DNA of 64,000 nucleotides from Sulfitobacter sp. EhC04 (lineage in GTDB: Bacteria; Pseudomonadota; Alphaproteobacteria; Rhodobacterales; Rhodobacteraceae), in the NCBI RefSeq assembly GCF_001650875.1, contig NZ_LXYI01000015.1, positions 31,853 to 95,852 of the forward strand. Direction: 5' to 3'. Below are positions 9,675 to 18,892 of the stretch, piece by piece; the first letter of the stretch is position 1, and the number at the start of each line of letters is the position of its first letter. Below the pieces are notes generated by a model. The model saw only the letters and a program-made list of their open reading frames with translations. It was not told where the DNA came from and made no database searches. The position numbers and the translations under genes were made by a program.

Positions 9675-10565
9675 ATGCTATTGTCCTGCATGCTTGACCT
9701 CAATGACACCACCACGATCGAGGTGAACGGAACCAGCCTCGCCACATTCCAACAAGGTAGCGGCGACCCTGTCACGCTTGTCCACGGTGGTGTTTCGGAC
9801 CTACGAAGCTGGTCCGGTCAGATGTCCGCATTGTCGAGGAAATTCCGGGTTCTCTGCTATAGTCGCCGGTTTCACGCACCGAACGCCCCCATTCCGCCAG
9901 ACCAGCCGGATACGTTTCAAACCCACGTGGACGATCTGGCCGCGCTGATCGACCGCCTTGGGACGGCTCCAACCCATATTGTGGCGCATTCGTGGGGCGG
10001 CCTGATTGCACTCGCCCTGGCGACGCAACGCCCCGAGATGTGTCGAAACCTGGTTCTGATCGAAGCACCGAGCGTAACCGTTCATCTGGAAATCCCGCCA
10101 AAACCGCTGCAATTGCTAAACCTGTTCCTTTCGAACCCGAAACTTGCCTTTGCGATCGCGAAGCTGGGTGCAGGAACATTTGCGCCTGCGGAAAAGGCAT
10201 TTCGAAAGGGGGACGACAAAGCCGCCATTGCACACTTTGGCCGGGGCGTTTTGGGGGATCGGGCATTTGATGGTCTCTCTGAAGAGCGCTACCAGCAGGT
10301 CTGGGACAATCGAGGGCCGGACAGAGCGCAGGCTTTATATCACGGCTTTCCCGATTTGCGTAACGCACCGCTCTCGCGTGTCACGATGCCCGTCCTGTTG
10401 CTCAGCGGAAACTCAAGCCCGGTTGTATTTCGGCGGTTGAATGATGCTTTGGCTGACAGGCTGCCCAATGCGATCCATCGCATAATACCCAATGCGTCGC
10501 ATATCGTTCAGGAGGATGCCCCTGATGAAGTAAATGCCCAGATAGCAGGATTCCTGAAAACGTAA
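9675..10565 (+). CDS. Alpha/beta-fold hydrolase
   Basis: A 296-aa serine hydrolase of the alpha/beta fold; the substrate is unknown. It shows the oxyanion HGG at residues 37-39, the nucleophile elbow AHSWGG with Ser106, and a C-terminal histidine in NASHIVQEDAP. Homology to the family starts near residue 15. The start is uncertain: ATG at 9675 and ATG at 9690 are both possible, a TTG at 9621 would add 18 residues, and none has a strong ribosome-binding site. It lies between the DUF2125 terminator and the TldD/PmbA gene, on the same strand as the latter. Confidence 0.85.
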   Translation: MLLSCMLDLNDTTTIEVNGTSLATFQQGSGDPVTLVHGGVSDLRSWSGQMSALSRKFRVLCYSRRFHAPNAPIPPDQPDTFQTHVDDLAALIDRLGTAPTHIVAHSWGGLIALALATQRPEMCRNLVLIEAPSVTVHLEIPPKPLQLLNLFLSNPKLAFAIAKLGAGTFAPAEKAFRKGDDKAAIAHFGRGVLGDRAFDGLSEERYQQVWDNRGPDRAQALYHGFPDLRNAPLSRVTMPVLLLSGNSSPVVFRRLNDALADRLPNAIHRIIPNASHIVQEDAPDEVNAQIAGFLKT

Positions 10566-10678
10566 GTTGGACCCGATCCCGCCATTCCTGCGCCCGGAGC
10601 ACGCCAATCGGGCCGCTGCCCTTGCCCTTGTGACCATTGGCGATTACCTCTGCGCCTACCCCGATTGGAGCCTGCCTC

Positions 10679-12025
10679 ATGTCACAGCCCCTCGATGCGC
10701 TGACCAAATCCCTGTTGCTTGCCGCCGGCAAGGCAGGCGCGGACGCGGCAGATGCCAAGGCCGTGCGCGCGACGTCTGTTTCTGTCGATGTGCGCGGCGG
10801 TCTGCTGGAGCAGGCCGAGCGCGCGGAGGGCACCGACATCGGCCTGCGTGTCTTTGTGGGAAAACGATCTGCCACGGTTTCGGCGTCGGATACATCTGAA
10901 CGCACGATGGAGGAAATGGCCGTGCGCGCGGTAGCCATGGCCCGCGAGGCCCCCGAAGACCCCTATGCCGGGTTGGCCGAGCCTGAGCAGCTTGCACGGG
11001 GTTGGGACATCGAAGCCCTGCAACTGGTCGACCCGGCAGAGGAACCCTCGCCCGAGGCCCTGCAAGAGGACGCGGCCGCCACCGAAGCTGCGGCGCTGGC
11101 CGTCAAGGGCGTCAGCCAGGTGCAATCCGCCAGCGCCGGATACAGCGCGCAGCAGATATTTCTGGCCACGACAAACGGTTTCGAAGGCGGCTATGGCCGC
11201 ACCAACCGGGGGCTGTCCTGTGTTGCCATCGCGGGCAGCGGCAGCGGTATGGAACGTGATTATGATGGCGACAACCGCATCTTTCAATCGGACCTGCGGG
11301 ATGCCGACGACATTGGCCGGACCGCGGCGCAGCGCGCCCTTGCAAGGCTTGATGCGCGCAAGCCGCCCACCGGAGCATATCCCGTCCTTTTCGACGAACG
11401 CGTCGCATCCTCGCTAATCGGCCATCTGCTGGGCGCAGTGAACGGCAACGCCATAGCGCGCGGCGCGTCATACCTGCGTCACGCGCTGGGGGAGGCCGTC
11501 CTGCCCGATCACCTTTCGCTGATCGAAGATCCGCACCGCCCCCGTGTCGGCGGGTCGCGCCCCTTCGACGGCGAAGGATTGCCGACCCAGCGCCGCATGA
11601 TCGTGGAGAACGGCGTGCTCACGGGCTGGACGCTCGACCTTGCCACCGCGCGCAAACTGGGCATGGCACCGACCGGCAACGGGGCGCGCAGCACCTCTTC
11701 GGGGCCGTCGCCCACCACCTGGAATGTGGCCCTGACCCAAGGCACGGCCAGCCGTGACGACCTGATCCGCGAGATGGGCACCGGTCTGCTGGTCACCTCG
11801 ATGATCGGGTCGACGATCAATCCGAACACGGGCGATTATTCGCGCGGGGCCAGCGGCCTGTGGGTCCAGAACGGCGAGATCACCCATGCGATCAACGAAT
11901 GCACCATTGCGGGCAACCTGCGGGACATGCTGCGTGCGATTGTCCCCGCCAATGACGGGCGGCCGCACCTGAGCCGGGTCGTGCCGTCCTTGCTGGTGCC
12001 GGGGATGACCCTTGCCGGCGCGTGA
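10679..12025 (+). CDS. TldD/PmbA family metallopeptidase subunit
   Basis: A 448-aa protein of the TldD/PmbA (TldE) family. In E. coli the TldD-TldE complex degrades unfolded or modified peptides such as microcin B17 precursor and CcdA. The C-terminal half holds the conserved stretch with GNGARSTSSGPSPTT and the NPNTGDYSRGASGLW motif. TldD's zinc-binding HExxxH is not visible, which favours the PmbA/TldE type. The ATG at 10679 has GGAG 8 nt upstream and is preferred over an upstream TTG. The stop overlaps the next gene by 14 nt. Confidence 0.9.
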   Translation: MSQPLDALTKSLLLAAGKAGADAADAKAVRATSVSVDVRGGLLEQAERAEGTDIGLRVFVGKRSATVSASDTSERTMEEMAVRAVAMAREAPEDPYAGLAEPEQLARGWDIEALQLVDPAEEPSPEALQEDAAATEAAALAVKGVSQVQSASAGYSAQQIFLATTNGFEGGYGRTNRGLSCVAIAGSGSGMERDYDGDNRIFQSDLRDADDIGRTAAQRALARLDARKPPTGAYPVLFDERVASSLIGHLLGAVNGNAIARGASYLRHALGEAVLPDHLSLIEDPHRPRVGGSRPFDGEGLPTQRRMIVENGVLTGWTLDLATARKLGMAPTGNGARSTSSGPSPTTWNVALTQGTASRDDLIREMGTGLLVTSMIGSTINPNTGDYSRGASGLWVQNGEITHAINECTIAGNLRDMLRAIVPANDGRPHLSRVVPSLLVPGMTLAGA

Positions 12026-12788
12026 TCTGCCCCTGCTGATCGACGCCGCCCGCATTGCCGGACGTGTCGCCACCAGCTTTGTCGGAAAGACGGCGCGGCG
12101 TTGGGACAAACCGGGCGATGCAGGCCCGGTGACCGAGGCTGACCTGGCGGTGAACGATGTGCTGCAAACAACCTTGCGGCTTGCCCGGCCCGATTATGGC
12201 TGGCTGTCGGAAGAAACCGAAGACACCACCGAAAGACTGGGCAAGGACAGGGTGTTCATCATCGACCCGATCGACGGCACCCGCAGCTTTGTCGAAGGGT
12301 CACACACCTGGGCGCACTCCCTGGCCGTGGCAGAGGCAGGTGTGGTTACGGCAGCGGTCGTGTTCCTGCCGATGCGGGGCAAGCTCTATGCCGCTGCAAA
12401 GGGTGAGGGGGCGACACTGAACGGCGAAGACATGCGGACAGCGCAGCAGCCCGACCTGTCGCAAACCACGGTGCTGGCTGCTAAACCCGCGCTGATGGAA
12501 CATTTCTGGAAATCCCGCAGTGCCCCGACCTTCAAACGCAGCTACCGGCCATCGCTGGCCTATCGCCTGGCGCTGGTGGGACAGGGCCGTTTCGACGCGA
12601 TGCTGACCCTGCGCCGCAGCTGGGAATGGGACATCGCGGCCGGAGCCCTGATCGTGACAGAGGCAGGCGGCACCTGTTCCGATCAGACGGGCCGACCGCT
12701 GGTCTTCAACAATGCCGATCCCCGGCTGAACGGAGTGGTCGCCGGCGGGGTGCCTGCGCAGGCGGCCCTGATCGCCGCACTTGCCTGA
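12012..12788 (+). CDS. 3'(2'),5'-bisphosphate nucleotidase / inositol monophosphatase family
   Basis: A 258-aa Mg-dependent, Li-sensitive type phosphatase, most like CysQ, which removes the 3' phosphate from adenosine 3',5'-bisphosphate. Metal ligands are clear: the EE pair in WLSEETED near residue 65, DPIDGT near 84, and the late WEWDIAAGALIVTEAGG motif. The best start is TTG at 12012, inside the end of the TldD/PmbA gene, because no in-frame ATG lies near the conserved N-terminus. It could equally be annotated as an inositol monophosphatase. DUF4170 and lipid A genes follow. Confidence 0.88.
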   Translation: MPARDLPLLIDAARIAGRVATSFVGKTARRWDKPGDAGPVTEADLAVNDVLQTTLRLARPDYGWLSEETEDTTERLGKDRVFIIDPIDGTRSFVEGSHTWAHSLAVAEAGVVTAAVVFLPMRGKLYAAAKGEGATLNGEDMRTAQQPDLSQTTVLAAKPALMEHFWKSRSAPTFKRSYRPSLAYRLALVGQGRFDAMLTLRRSWEWDIAAGALIVTEAGGTCSDQTGRPLVFNNADPRLNGVVAGGVPAQAALIAALA

Positions 12789-12839
12789 AACGTTTCTTCT
12801 GGTACGACAAGGATACTCCCAAGTGACAAAGGAAATTCC

Positions 12840-13082
12840 ATGACACAACGCTTGCACCTCGTTTTCGGCGGTGAACTGGTCAATCCCACGGACACCGCAT
12901 TCAAGAACGTCGATGACATCCATATCGTCGGTATATTTCCGAACTATGCCACCGCATTCGACGCTTGGAAGAACGAGGCACAACGCACGGTGGACAACGC
13001 GCATATGCGCTATTTCATTGCCCACCTGCACCGCCTGCGGGACGAGGAAACACCCGCCTCGCCCACCGAAGAGCTGGGCTGA
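12840..13082 (+). CDS. DUF4170 domain-containing protein
   Basis: An 80-aa protein matching the short DUF4170 family (LVFGGELVNP near residue 8, IVGIFPNYATAFDAWK in the middle). Function is unknown. AAAGGA upstream of the ATG is a good ribosome-binding site. It sits directly between the CysQ-like gene and the Kdo-transferase-like gene, an order I recall from Rhodobacterales, so a role linked to envelope or lipid A synthesis is possible by context only. Confidence 0.85.
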   Translation: MTQRLHLVFGGELVNPTDTAFKNVDDIHIVGIFPNYATAFDAWKNEAQRTVDNAHMRYFIAHLHRLRDEETPASPTEELG

Positions 13083-13089
13083 ACCCGCA

Positions 13090-14316
13090 ATGGCGCGGTC
13101 GCTGGGGCTCGCGGCGTATCGTGCCATGGTCCGGCACGGGGTGGCCGATGTGGTCCCGCCCGATGTGCCGCGCCCGACCGGTGAGCTGGTATGGGTTCGC
13201 GCCGCTGAGGCCGGGAACCTGCTGGCCGTCCGGGACCTTGCCTTGCGGCTGTGTGCGGTGCGGGACGGGTTGAATGTGCTGATCACCCTGCCGGAGGGGG
13301 CGGACATGACCGCGCTGCCGAACACGGACAACAACGTGATCGTCCAGCCCGTGCCAAGCGAACACCAGTCGGCGGTCAAGGCGTTTCACGATCACTGGCG
13401 CCCCGATAGCTGCATCTGGGTCTGGGGCGCACTGCGGCCCAATCTGGTGCTGGAGACCGGCGCACGGAACTGTCCCATGTTCCTGATTGACGCCGACACC
13501 CGTGGTTTTGACGGCCGCCGCGATCGTTGGCTGTCAGATCTGACCTACCAGATGCTGTCACAGTTCGACTATGTTCTGGCCCGGTCCGAGCCGGGGTTGC
13601 AGCGGTTGCTGCAACTTGGCCTTTCGCGCCAGCAGATCGAAATCACATCACCCCTCCTGGCAGGAGGCCAGGCGCTGCCCTGCGTGGACTCGGATCTGAC
13701 AGAACTGTCTACAGTCATCGGCGGCAGGCCGGTTTGGTTTGCAACCCAATTGCAAGCCAAGGAATTCCCCACCGTCCTTTCAGCCCACCGCCAGGCCATG
13801 CGCCTGTCGCACCGGTTGCTGCTGATCCTGCAACCGGCAGAGCCGGAAACAACCGCCGAGGCGATCGAGCTTGCGCAGGCACGCGGTTTCGCGACCGTGA
13901 ACTGGAGCGATGGCACCTTTCCCGACGAGGCAACGCAGGTTGTCGTTACCGATGACCCCGGCGACCGTGGGCTGTTCTTTCGACTGGCTCCGGTATCCTT
14001 TCTGGGCTCGTCCCTGGTGCAGGGCGAAAGCGGCTGTGACCCCTTCGACGCGGCGGCCCTGGGGTCTGCCGTGCTGTACGGTCCGAAGGTCCGGCATTTC
14101 ATGGGGTCCTACACAAGGCTGGCGGTCGCAGGTGCAGCGCGGATCGTCAACGATGCCGACGCGCTCGGCACCGCCGTTTCACGCCTGATCGCCCCGGATC
14201 AGGCCGCGACGATGGCCCATGCGGGATGGGATGTGATCAGCCAGGGTGCCGCGCTGATGGACCGGGTGACCGATCTTGTGCAGGACGCGCTTGATGATCA
14301 GGTCAGGGCGCAGTGA
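13090..14316 (+). CDS. 3-deoxy-D-manno-octulosonic acid transferase-like glycosyltransferase
   Basis: A 408-aa GT30/GT-B type protein related to WaaA (KdtA), which adds Kdo to lipid A at the inner membrane. The N-terminal domain aligns in layout with KdtA ([20 protein letters not shown], then the [16 protein letters not shown] region), and the C-terminal domain has [19 protein letters not shown]. The usual HxxSVGE segment with the catalytic glutamate reads VRAAEAGN here, so that residue is missing. It starts 7 nt after DUF4170 and abuts lpxK (TGATG). It may be a paralogue with altered activity, so no symbol is given. Confidence 0.8.
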   Translation: MARSLGLAAYRAMVRHGVADVVPPDVPRPTGELVWVRAAEAGNLLAVRDLALRLCAVRDGLNVLITLPEGADMTALPNTDNNVIVQPVPSEHQSAVKAFHDHWRPDSCIWVWGALRPNLVLETGARNCPMFLIDADTRGFDGRRDRWLSDLTYQMLSQFDYVLARSEPGLQRLLQLGLSRQQIEITSPLLAGGQALPCVDSDLTELSTVIGGRPVWFATQLQAKEFPTVLSAHRQAMRLSHRLLLILQPAEPETTAEAIELAQARGFATVNWSDGTFPDEATQVVVTDDPGDRGLFFRLAPVSFLGSSLVQGESGCDPFDAAALGSAVLYGPKVRHFMGSYTRLAVAGAARIVNDADALGTAVSRLIAPDQAATMAHAGWDVISQGAALMDRVTDLVQDALDDQVRAQ

Positions 14317-15305
14317 TGCGGGCCCCGGATTTCTGGCATCTGCCCCGGCCCGACTGGCGCGCACGGCTGTTGCAGCCCCTTGGCACGCTCTACGCACGGG
14401 CGACCGCGCGCCGTCTGGCCCGGGGCACGCGCGCGCGGCTGGAGGTGCCCGTGGTCTGTGTCGGCAACATCAACGCGGGCGGGACCGGCAAGACACCCAC
14501 GGTCATGGCTGTTGTGGATCACCTGCGGAACCTGTTTCACACACCGCATATCGTGTCGCGCGGCTATGGCGGAACCCTGGAGGGGCCCGTGCAGGTCGAC
14601 CCATCGCGCCACAGCGCTGCTCAGGTCGGAGACGAACCGCTGCTGCTGGCGGCCTTTGCCGAGGTCTGGGTCGCCAGGGATCGCGCCGCCGGAGCCAGGG
14701 CCGCGCAACAGGCAGGCGCCACCGTGATCGTGCTGGATGACGGGTTCCAGAACCCGGCGCTGCACCATGATCTGGGCATTGTGGTGGTGGATGCGGAAAA
14801 AGGATTCGGCAACGGGTTGTGCCTGCCTGCGGGCCCGCTGCGTGAACCTGCGGAGGTCGGGCTGGGCCGGGCAGATATTTTGCTGTCGATCGGTGATTCT
14901 GCCGCACAGGCCAGCTTTGCGGCACCGACCCTGCCGCCTTCCGTACCGCATGTGCAGGCCGCCCTTGCCCCCTTGCAGACCGGTATGAACTGGGCGGATA
15001 CCACCGCCTTTGCCTTTGCCGGGATCGGCCACCCGGAGAAATTCTTTGCCACGCTGCGCGGGCTGGGGGCGACGCTGGTCCATGCAGAAGCGCTGGACGA
15101 TCACCAGCCGCTGACCGCTGCGCTGATGACACGGCTGGAGACAGACGCCCGCGCGCGCGGCGCGCAACTGGTCACGACGGAAAAAGACGCGGTCAGGCTG
15201 CCAGACAGCTTCCGCAGCAAGGTGATCACCCTGCCGGTGCGTTTGCAATTCGCCGAGGGAAACGCGCTGTTCGAAGCTCTGGACGCGCTGCCACGTCCCG
15301 CGTGA
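14316..15305 (+). CDS. lpxK: Tetraacyldisaccharide 4'-kinase
   Basis: A 329-aa inner-membrane lipid A kinase that phosphorylates the 4' position of the tetraacyldisaccharide precursor. The P-loop [13 protein letters not shown] lies near residues 50-62, the [12 protein letters not shown] motif (DDGFQ is family-defining) near 145, and a conserved [10 protein letters not shown] near 288. The ATG overlaps the stop of the preceding gene by 1 nt; a GTG 3 nt earlier is an alternative start. It ends the plus-strand operon and is followed by two stacked hairpins facing the CaiB gene. Confidence 0.95.
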   Translation: MRAPDFWHLPRPDWRARLLQPLGTLYARATARRLARGTRARLEVPVVCVGNINAGGTGKTPTVMAVVDHLRNLFHTPHIVSRGYGGTLEGPVQVDPSRHSAAQVGDEPLLLAAFAEVWVARDRAAGARAAQQAGATVIVLDDGFQNPALHHDLGIVVVDAEKGFGNGLCLPAGPLREPAEVGLGRADILLSIGDSAAQASFAAPTLPPSVPHVQAALAPLQTGMNWADTTAFAFAGIGHPEKFFATLRGLGATLVHAEALDDHQPLTAALMTRLETDARARGAQLVTTEKDAVRLPDSFRSKVITLPVRLQFAEGNALFEALDALPRPA

Positions 15306-15311
15306 CACAGC

Positions 15312-15354
15312 GGAATTTTCGAAAATTCCGGCCCGATCTTTTTGAAAAGATCGG
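15312..15354. terminator. Two tandem hairpins between convergent lpxK and CaiB genes
   Basis: A perfect 18-bp palindrome (15312-15329) is followed by a second inverted repeat (15333-15342 with 15345-15354) with T- and A-rich arms. Placed between two convergent genes, they probably act as a bidirectional terminator. Confidence 0.6.
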
Positions 15355-15362
15355 TCGGCCGG

Positions 15363-16475
15363 TCAGTTGTCCTCGCCCAGCTTCGGAGCCGGGCGGTGCA
15401 GCGCCAGTTCGGCATCCGAAAAGGTGAACGGCGAGCGCAGCCCCGGAACCCCGTCCAGTTCGATCTGCATGCCGCGCGCCACCACCTGCGGGTCGGCCAT
15501 GACATCGGACAGATCGTTGATCGGCCCCGCCGGCACATTGTTCGCCTCGCAGGCCGCCAGCAGATCGTCCCTGCTGCGCAACCGCGTTGCGCCATTCAGG
15601 CGGCGGATCATCTCGGGCCGGTTGGCCACACGGTCGGCGTTCTTGGCATAATCCGGTGCCTCGGCCATCTCATCCAGCCCCAGCAGGCGGCACAGACGCT
15701 GGTACTGGCCATCATTGCCGGTTGCGATGATCAGGTGACCGTCTGCACATTCGAACACTTCGTAGGGAGTCAGGTTGGGATGCGCGTTGCCCATGCGCCC
15801 AGGCGGTTTGCCGGTGGTCAGGTAGTTCATCGCCTGATTGCCCATGATGGCCACCGCGCAATCCAGCAGTGCCATGTCAATGTGCTGACCCCTGCCGGTC
15901 TGGCTGCGCTGGTGCACGGCGGCCAATATCGCGGTGGTCGCGTAGATGCCCGTGAAGATATCGGTGATCGCCATGCCCGATTTCTGCGGCTGGCGGTCCG
16001 GTTCTCCGGTGATCGACATCAGGCCCGACATGCCCTGAATGATGAAATCATACCCGGCCCGATGGGCATAGGGGCCGGTATGGCCGAAACCTGTGATCGA
16101 GCAGTATATCAGATGCGGGAACTCGTCCTTGAGGCTGGCATAGTCCAGCCCGTATTTGGCCAGCCCGCCGGTCTTGAAATTCTCGATCAGGATATCGGCA
16201 TCCGCCAGCATCGCCTTGACCTGCGCCACGCCCTCATCGGTCCGGAAATCGGCGGTGACAGACGCCTTTCCCCGGTTGGTGGAGTGAAAATAGCTTGCCG
16301 ACTGGTCCTCATCGCGGGTGACGAAGGGCGGGCCCCACTGGCGGGTGTCATCGCCGGCAGGGCTTTCGACCTTGATCACGTCGCATCCCAGATCGGACAG
16401 GGTCTGACCGGCCCAGGGCCCGGCCAGGACCCGTGCCAGTTCTATGACCTTCAGGCCTGCAAGCGGTGCGCTCAT
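15363..16475 (-). CDS. CaiB/BaiF family CoA-transferase
   Basis: A 370-aa class III CoA-transferase, which moves CoA between carboxylic acids. It has the family opening PLAGLKVIELARVLAGPWAGQ, the segment GDDTRQWGPPF near residue 40, and HIDMALLDCAVA near 190, which carries the likely catalytic aspartate. Donor and acceptor acids cannot be told from sequence. Its ATG shares one base with the stop of the DsbA-like gene (TGATG), so it is the last gene of the DUF721-dsbA-caiB unit. Confidence 0.93.
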   Translation of the reverse strand: MSAPLAGLKVIELARVLAGPWAGQTLSDLGCDVIKVESPAGDDTRQWGPPFVTRDEDQSASYFHSTNRGKASVTADFRTDEGVAQVKAMLADADILIENFKTGGLAKYGLDYASLKDEFPHLIYCSITGFGHTGPYAHRAGYDFIIQGMSGLMSITGEPDRQPQKSGMAITDIFTGIYATTAILAAVHQRSQTGRGQHIDMALLDCAVAIMGNQAMNYLTTGKPPGRMGNAHPNLTPYEVFECADGHLIIATGNDGQYQRLCRLLGLDEMAEAPDYAKNADRVANRPEMIRRLNGATRLRSRDDLLAACEANNVPAGPINDLSDVMADPQVVARGMQIELDGVPGLRSPFTFSDAELALHRPAPKLGEDN

Positions 16476-17146
16476 CAGCTGCCAAGCTCGGCGTCGATCA
16501 ATGTCTTGAAGTCGGCGTAGGACATGTTCGATTGCTTCGTGCCGTTGATGATGAAGCTGGGCGTCGAGGTGACGTCATCGCCCTCGCGATTCTCGGCTTC
16601 CCAGGCGACCAGCGTCTGCGCCGTGTCGGCATCCTGAAGACAGGCGTTCAGGGTGTCGTTGTCCATCCCCGCAAGGCGGCCGATCTTGCGCAGCCCTTCG
16701 ACGATCGCAGCAGGCTCGCCGCCGCGGACCCAGTCGGACTGACCCTTGTAGATCAGATCCGCAATGCCAAAGAACTTCGCTTCGCCACCGCAACGCGCCA
16801 CCATGGAGGCCCAGAGGCCGGGGCGGTCGAAATAGACTTCGCGGTAGATGAACCTGACCTTGCCGGTGTCGATATAGTCGGCCTTGAGCTGCTTGAACGG
16901 CCCCTGATGGAAGGCCGCGCAATGCGGGCAGGTGAAAGAGGCGTATTCGATGATCGTGACCGGCGCATCCGCGTCGCCCATCACCATCTCGGTGATGGTG
17001 GAGGTATCGACATCCGCATCGCTGGATTGGGCATTCGCCGCGCCGACGATGGCAGTCGAACCGGGTGTTGACGAGTTGCGTGTCAGCGCCCAGCCGCCCA
17101 GCCCCGCGACGGCGACACCGCCCAGAATCAGATTTCTACGTTGCAT
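16475..17146 (-). CDS. DsbA family thioredoxin-fold protein
   Basis: A 223-aa periplasmic thiol-disulfide oxidoreductase. The N-terminus is twin-arginine-like (MQRRNLILGG) with a hydrophobic segment to about residue 22. The thioredoxin active site CPHC is at 73-76 in EYASFTCPHCAAFHQG, and a helical insertion follows, as in DsbA and BdbD relatives. It probably introduces or shuffles disulfides in exported proteins. It is joined to the CaiB gene by a 1-nt overlap and lies 22 nt after the DUF721 gene. Confidence 0.92.
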   Translation of the reverse strand: MQRRNLILGGVAVAGLGGWALTRNSSTPGSTAIVGAANAQSSDADVDTSTITEMVMGDADAPVTIIEYASFTCPHCAAFHQGPFKQLKADYIDTGKVRFIYREVYFDRPGLWASMVARCGGEAKFFGIADLIYKGQSDWVRGGEPAAIVEGLRKIGRLAGMDNDTLNACLQDADTAQTLVAWEAENREGDDVTSTPSFIINGTKQSNMSYADFKTLIDAELGS

Positions 17147-17168
17147 GTGATGTTCCTTTGTCAGCTCT

Positions 17169-17675
17169 TCAGCGGTTGTTCTTGTTCAATATGTTCTCGC
17201 CCAGACGCGCAAGGGCCTCGCGCAATCCGTTGTCCGAAACCTGGCCCGCCGCCGCAGTCGCTTTTGCGCGCAGTGCCGGATCAGGTGCCGCCTTGGACTT
17301 GGGGCTTTGGTGGGCGAATGCAACCTGCCCTTCGGCAAAACCGGTTGCAGCAGTCTGGGTGATGCGCACCCGCGCGATGGCGTTGTAACCGTAGATCGCG
17401 TTCACCTTGGCGCGCAGTTTTTCCTTCTGCATCTCCAGCATTGGGGCATGTGACCCGGTTGTCAGCAGGGTGAGCGTCGCGCCCAGCCCCCCCCGGCCAT
17501 AGCTGACCTCGACGGGTTGGCAGATATCCGCAATGTCCTCGCCCGCAACTTCGACCCATTGAGTCAGCAGCCGCGACTGCGCAAACCCACGCGATTCGGA
17601 TGCCTTCCGGATCTGGCCGGACAGAAGGCTGTCGGTGCGTTTGAAACCATAGGTTCCGGTGCGGCGCGGTGGCAT
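17169..17675 (-). CDS. DUF721 domain-containing protein
   Basis: A 168-aa protein of the DUF721 (DciA-like) family. The domain covers the first 100 residues, including LLTQWVEVAGEDIADICQPV and a beta segment GATLTLLTTGSHAPMLEM. DciA loads the replicative helicase in many bacteria, but whether this member does so is inference. The ATG at 17675 has GGAG 11 nt upstream; a second ATG at 17702 has no ribosome-binding site. The gene is divergent from mutY with an 83-bp gap and leads the dsbA-caiB operon. Confidence 0.85.
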   Translation of the reverse strand: MPPRRTGTYGFKRTDSLLSGQIRKASESRGFAQSRLLTQWVEVAGEDIADICQPVEVSYGRGGLGATLTLLTTGSHAPMLEMQKEKLRAKVNAIYGYNAIARVRITQTAATGFAEGQVAFAHQSPKSKAAPDPALRAKATAAAGQVSDNGLREALARLGENILNKNNR

Positions 17676-17758
17676 GGGCTTGTATCTCCGAACGTGCGGC
17701 ATACCATAGCGGTCTGGTGCAGTTGCGCCACCCCATGACCGCCGAGGACCTATAAACA

Positions 17759-18844
17759 TTGCGTGAAACATCGTCCCCCGGCAATCTGCCGCGCCTGCTG
17801 CTGGAATGGTACGACGTCCATGCCCGCGCGATGCCCTGGCGCACCGGCCCCGCAGACCGCAAGGCAGGCATCCGGCCCGATCCCTACCGCATCTGGCTGA
17901 GCGAGATCATGCTGCAACAGACCACTGTTGCCACGGTGCGGGACTATTTCGCACGCTTCGTCGCACGCTGGCCCACAGTGGCGGACCTGGCCGCTGCGGA
18001 GGACGCCGATGTGATGGGCGAATGGGCCGGGCTGGGCTATTACGCGCGGGCCCGCAACCTGCTGAAATGCGCGCGGGCTGTGGTCGCGCAACACGATGGT
18101 GTCTTCCCCGCCGATCATGCGGCCTTGCTGGCCCTGCCGGGGATCGGCCCCTATACGGCGGCTGCCGTGTCCTCCATCGCGTTTGATCTGCCCCACACCG
18201 TGCTGGACGGCAACGTCGAGCGGGTGATGGCGCGGCTTTACGACATCCACACACCCCTACCCGTCGCCAAACCGACGCTGATGGAAAAGGCGGCGGCACT
18301 GACACCGCGTGACAGACCGGGCGACTATGCGCAGGCGGTGATGGATCTGGGTGCCACGATCTGCACCCCGAAATCCCCCGCCTGCGGGATCTGCCCCTGG
18401 CGGGATCCCTGCAAGGCGCGGCGCGAGGGCACCGCGCCGCTGCTGCCAATGAAAACACCAAAAAAGCCCAAGCCGGTGCGCCACGGCACGCTGTACCTGG
18501 CGCAGCGGATTGATGGCGCGTGGTTGCTGGAAACGCGCCCCGACAAAGGGCTGCTGGGCGGCATGCTGGGCTGGCCCGGCTCTGACTGGCTGGACATTGC
18601 GACCAAGCGGCCCGAAGGCACGCCGCCTGTCCCGGCCAATTGGCACGATCTGGCTGGCGAAGTGCGGCACACCTTTACCCATTTCCACCTGCTGCTTTCG
18701 GTCAGGATAGCCCGCGTGGCATTGGACGTGCAGCCCGATCGCGGCGACTTTGTTCAAAGGCAGGACTTTCGCCCTTCCGATCTGCCAACTGTGATGCGCA
18801 AGGCGTTCGATTTGTCGCAGGCAGAGCATGTCACGGGCCTTTGA
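17759..18844 (+). CDS. mutY: A/G-specific adenine glycosylase
   Basis: A 361-aa base-excision repair enzyme that removes adenine paired with 8-oxoguanine or guanine. The helix-hairpin-helix region ALLALPGIGPYTAAAVSSIA is near residue 130, and the 4Fe-4S cluster motif has four cysteines in CTPKSPACGICPWRDPC near 202-218. The C-terminal NUDIX-like domain follows. A stop at 17753 precedes the TTG at 17759, which has GAGGA about 10 nt upstream, so a TTG start is likely. It is divergent from the DUF721 gene. Confidence 0.95.
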   Translation: MRETSSPGNLPRLLLEWYDVHARAMPWRTGPADRKAGIRPDPYRIWLSEIMLQQTTVATVRDYFARFVARWPTVADLAAAEDADVMGEWAGLGYYARARNLLKCARAVVAQHDGVFPADHAALLALPGIGPYTAAAVSSIAFDLPHTVLDGNVERVMARLYDIHTPLPVAKPTLMEKAAALTPRDRPGDYAQAVMDLGATICTPKSPACGICPWRDPCKARREGTAPLLPMKTPKKPKPVRHGTLYLAQRIDGAWLLETRPDKGLLGGMLGWPGSDWLDIATKRPEGTPPVPANWHDLAGEVRHTFTHFHLLLSVRIARVALDVQPDRGDFVQRQDFRPSDLPTVMRKAFDLSQAEHVTGL

Positions 18845-18892
18845 CCGCCAGGCAAGCTGCGCTAGGGTCAGCTTGCAAAAAGAGAACCTACC

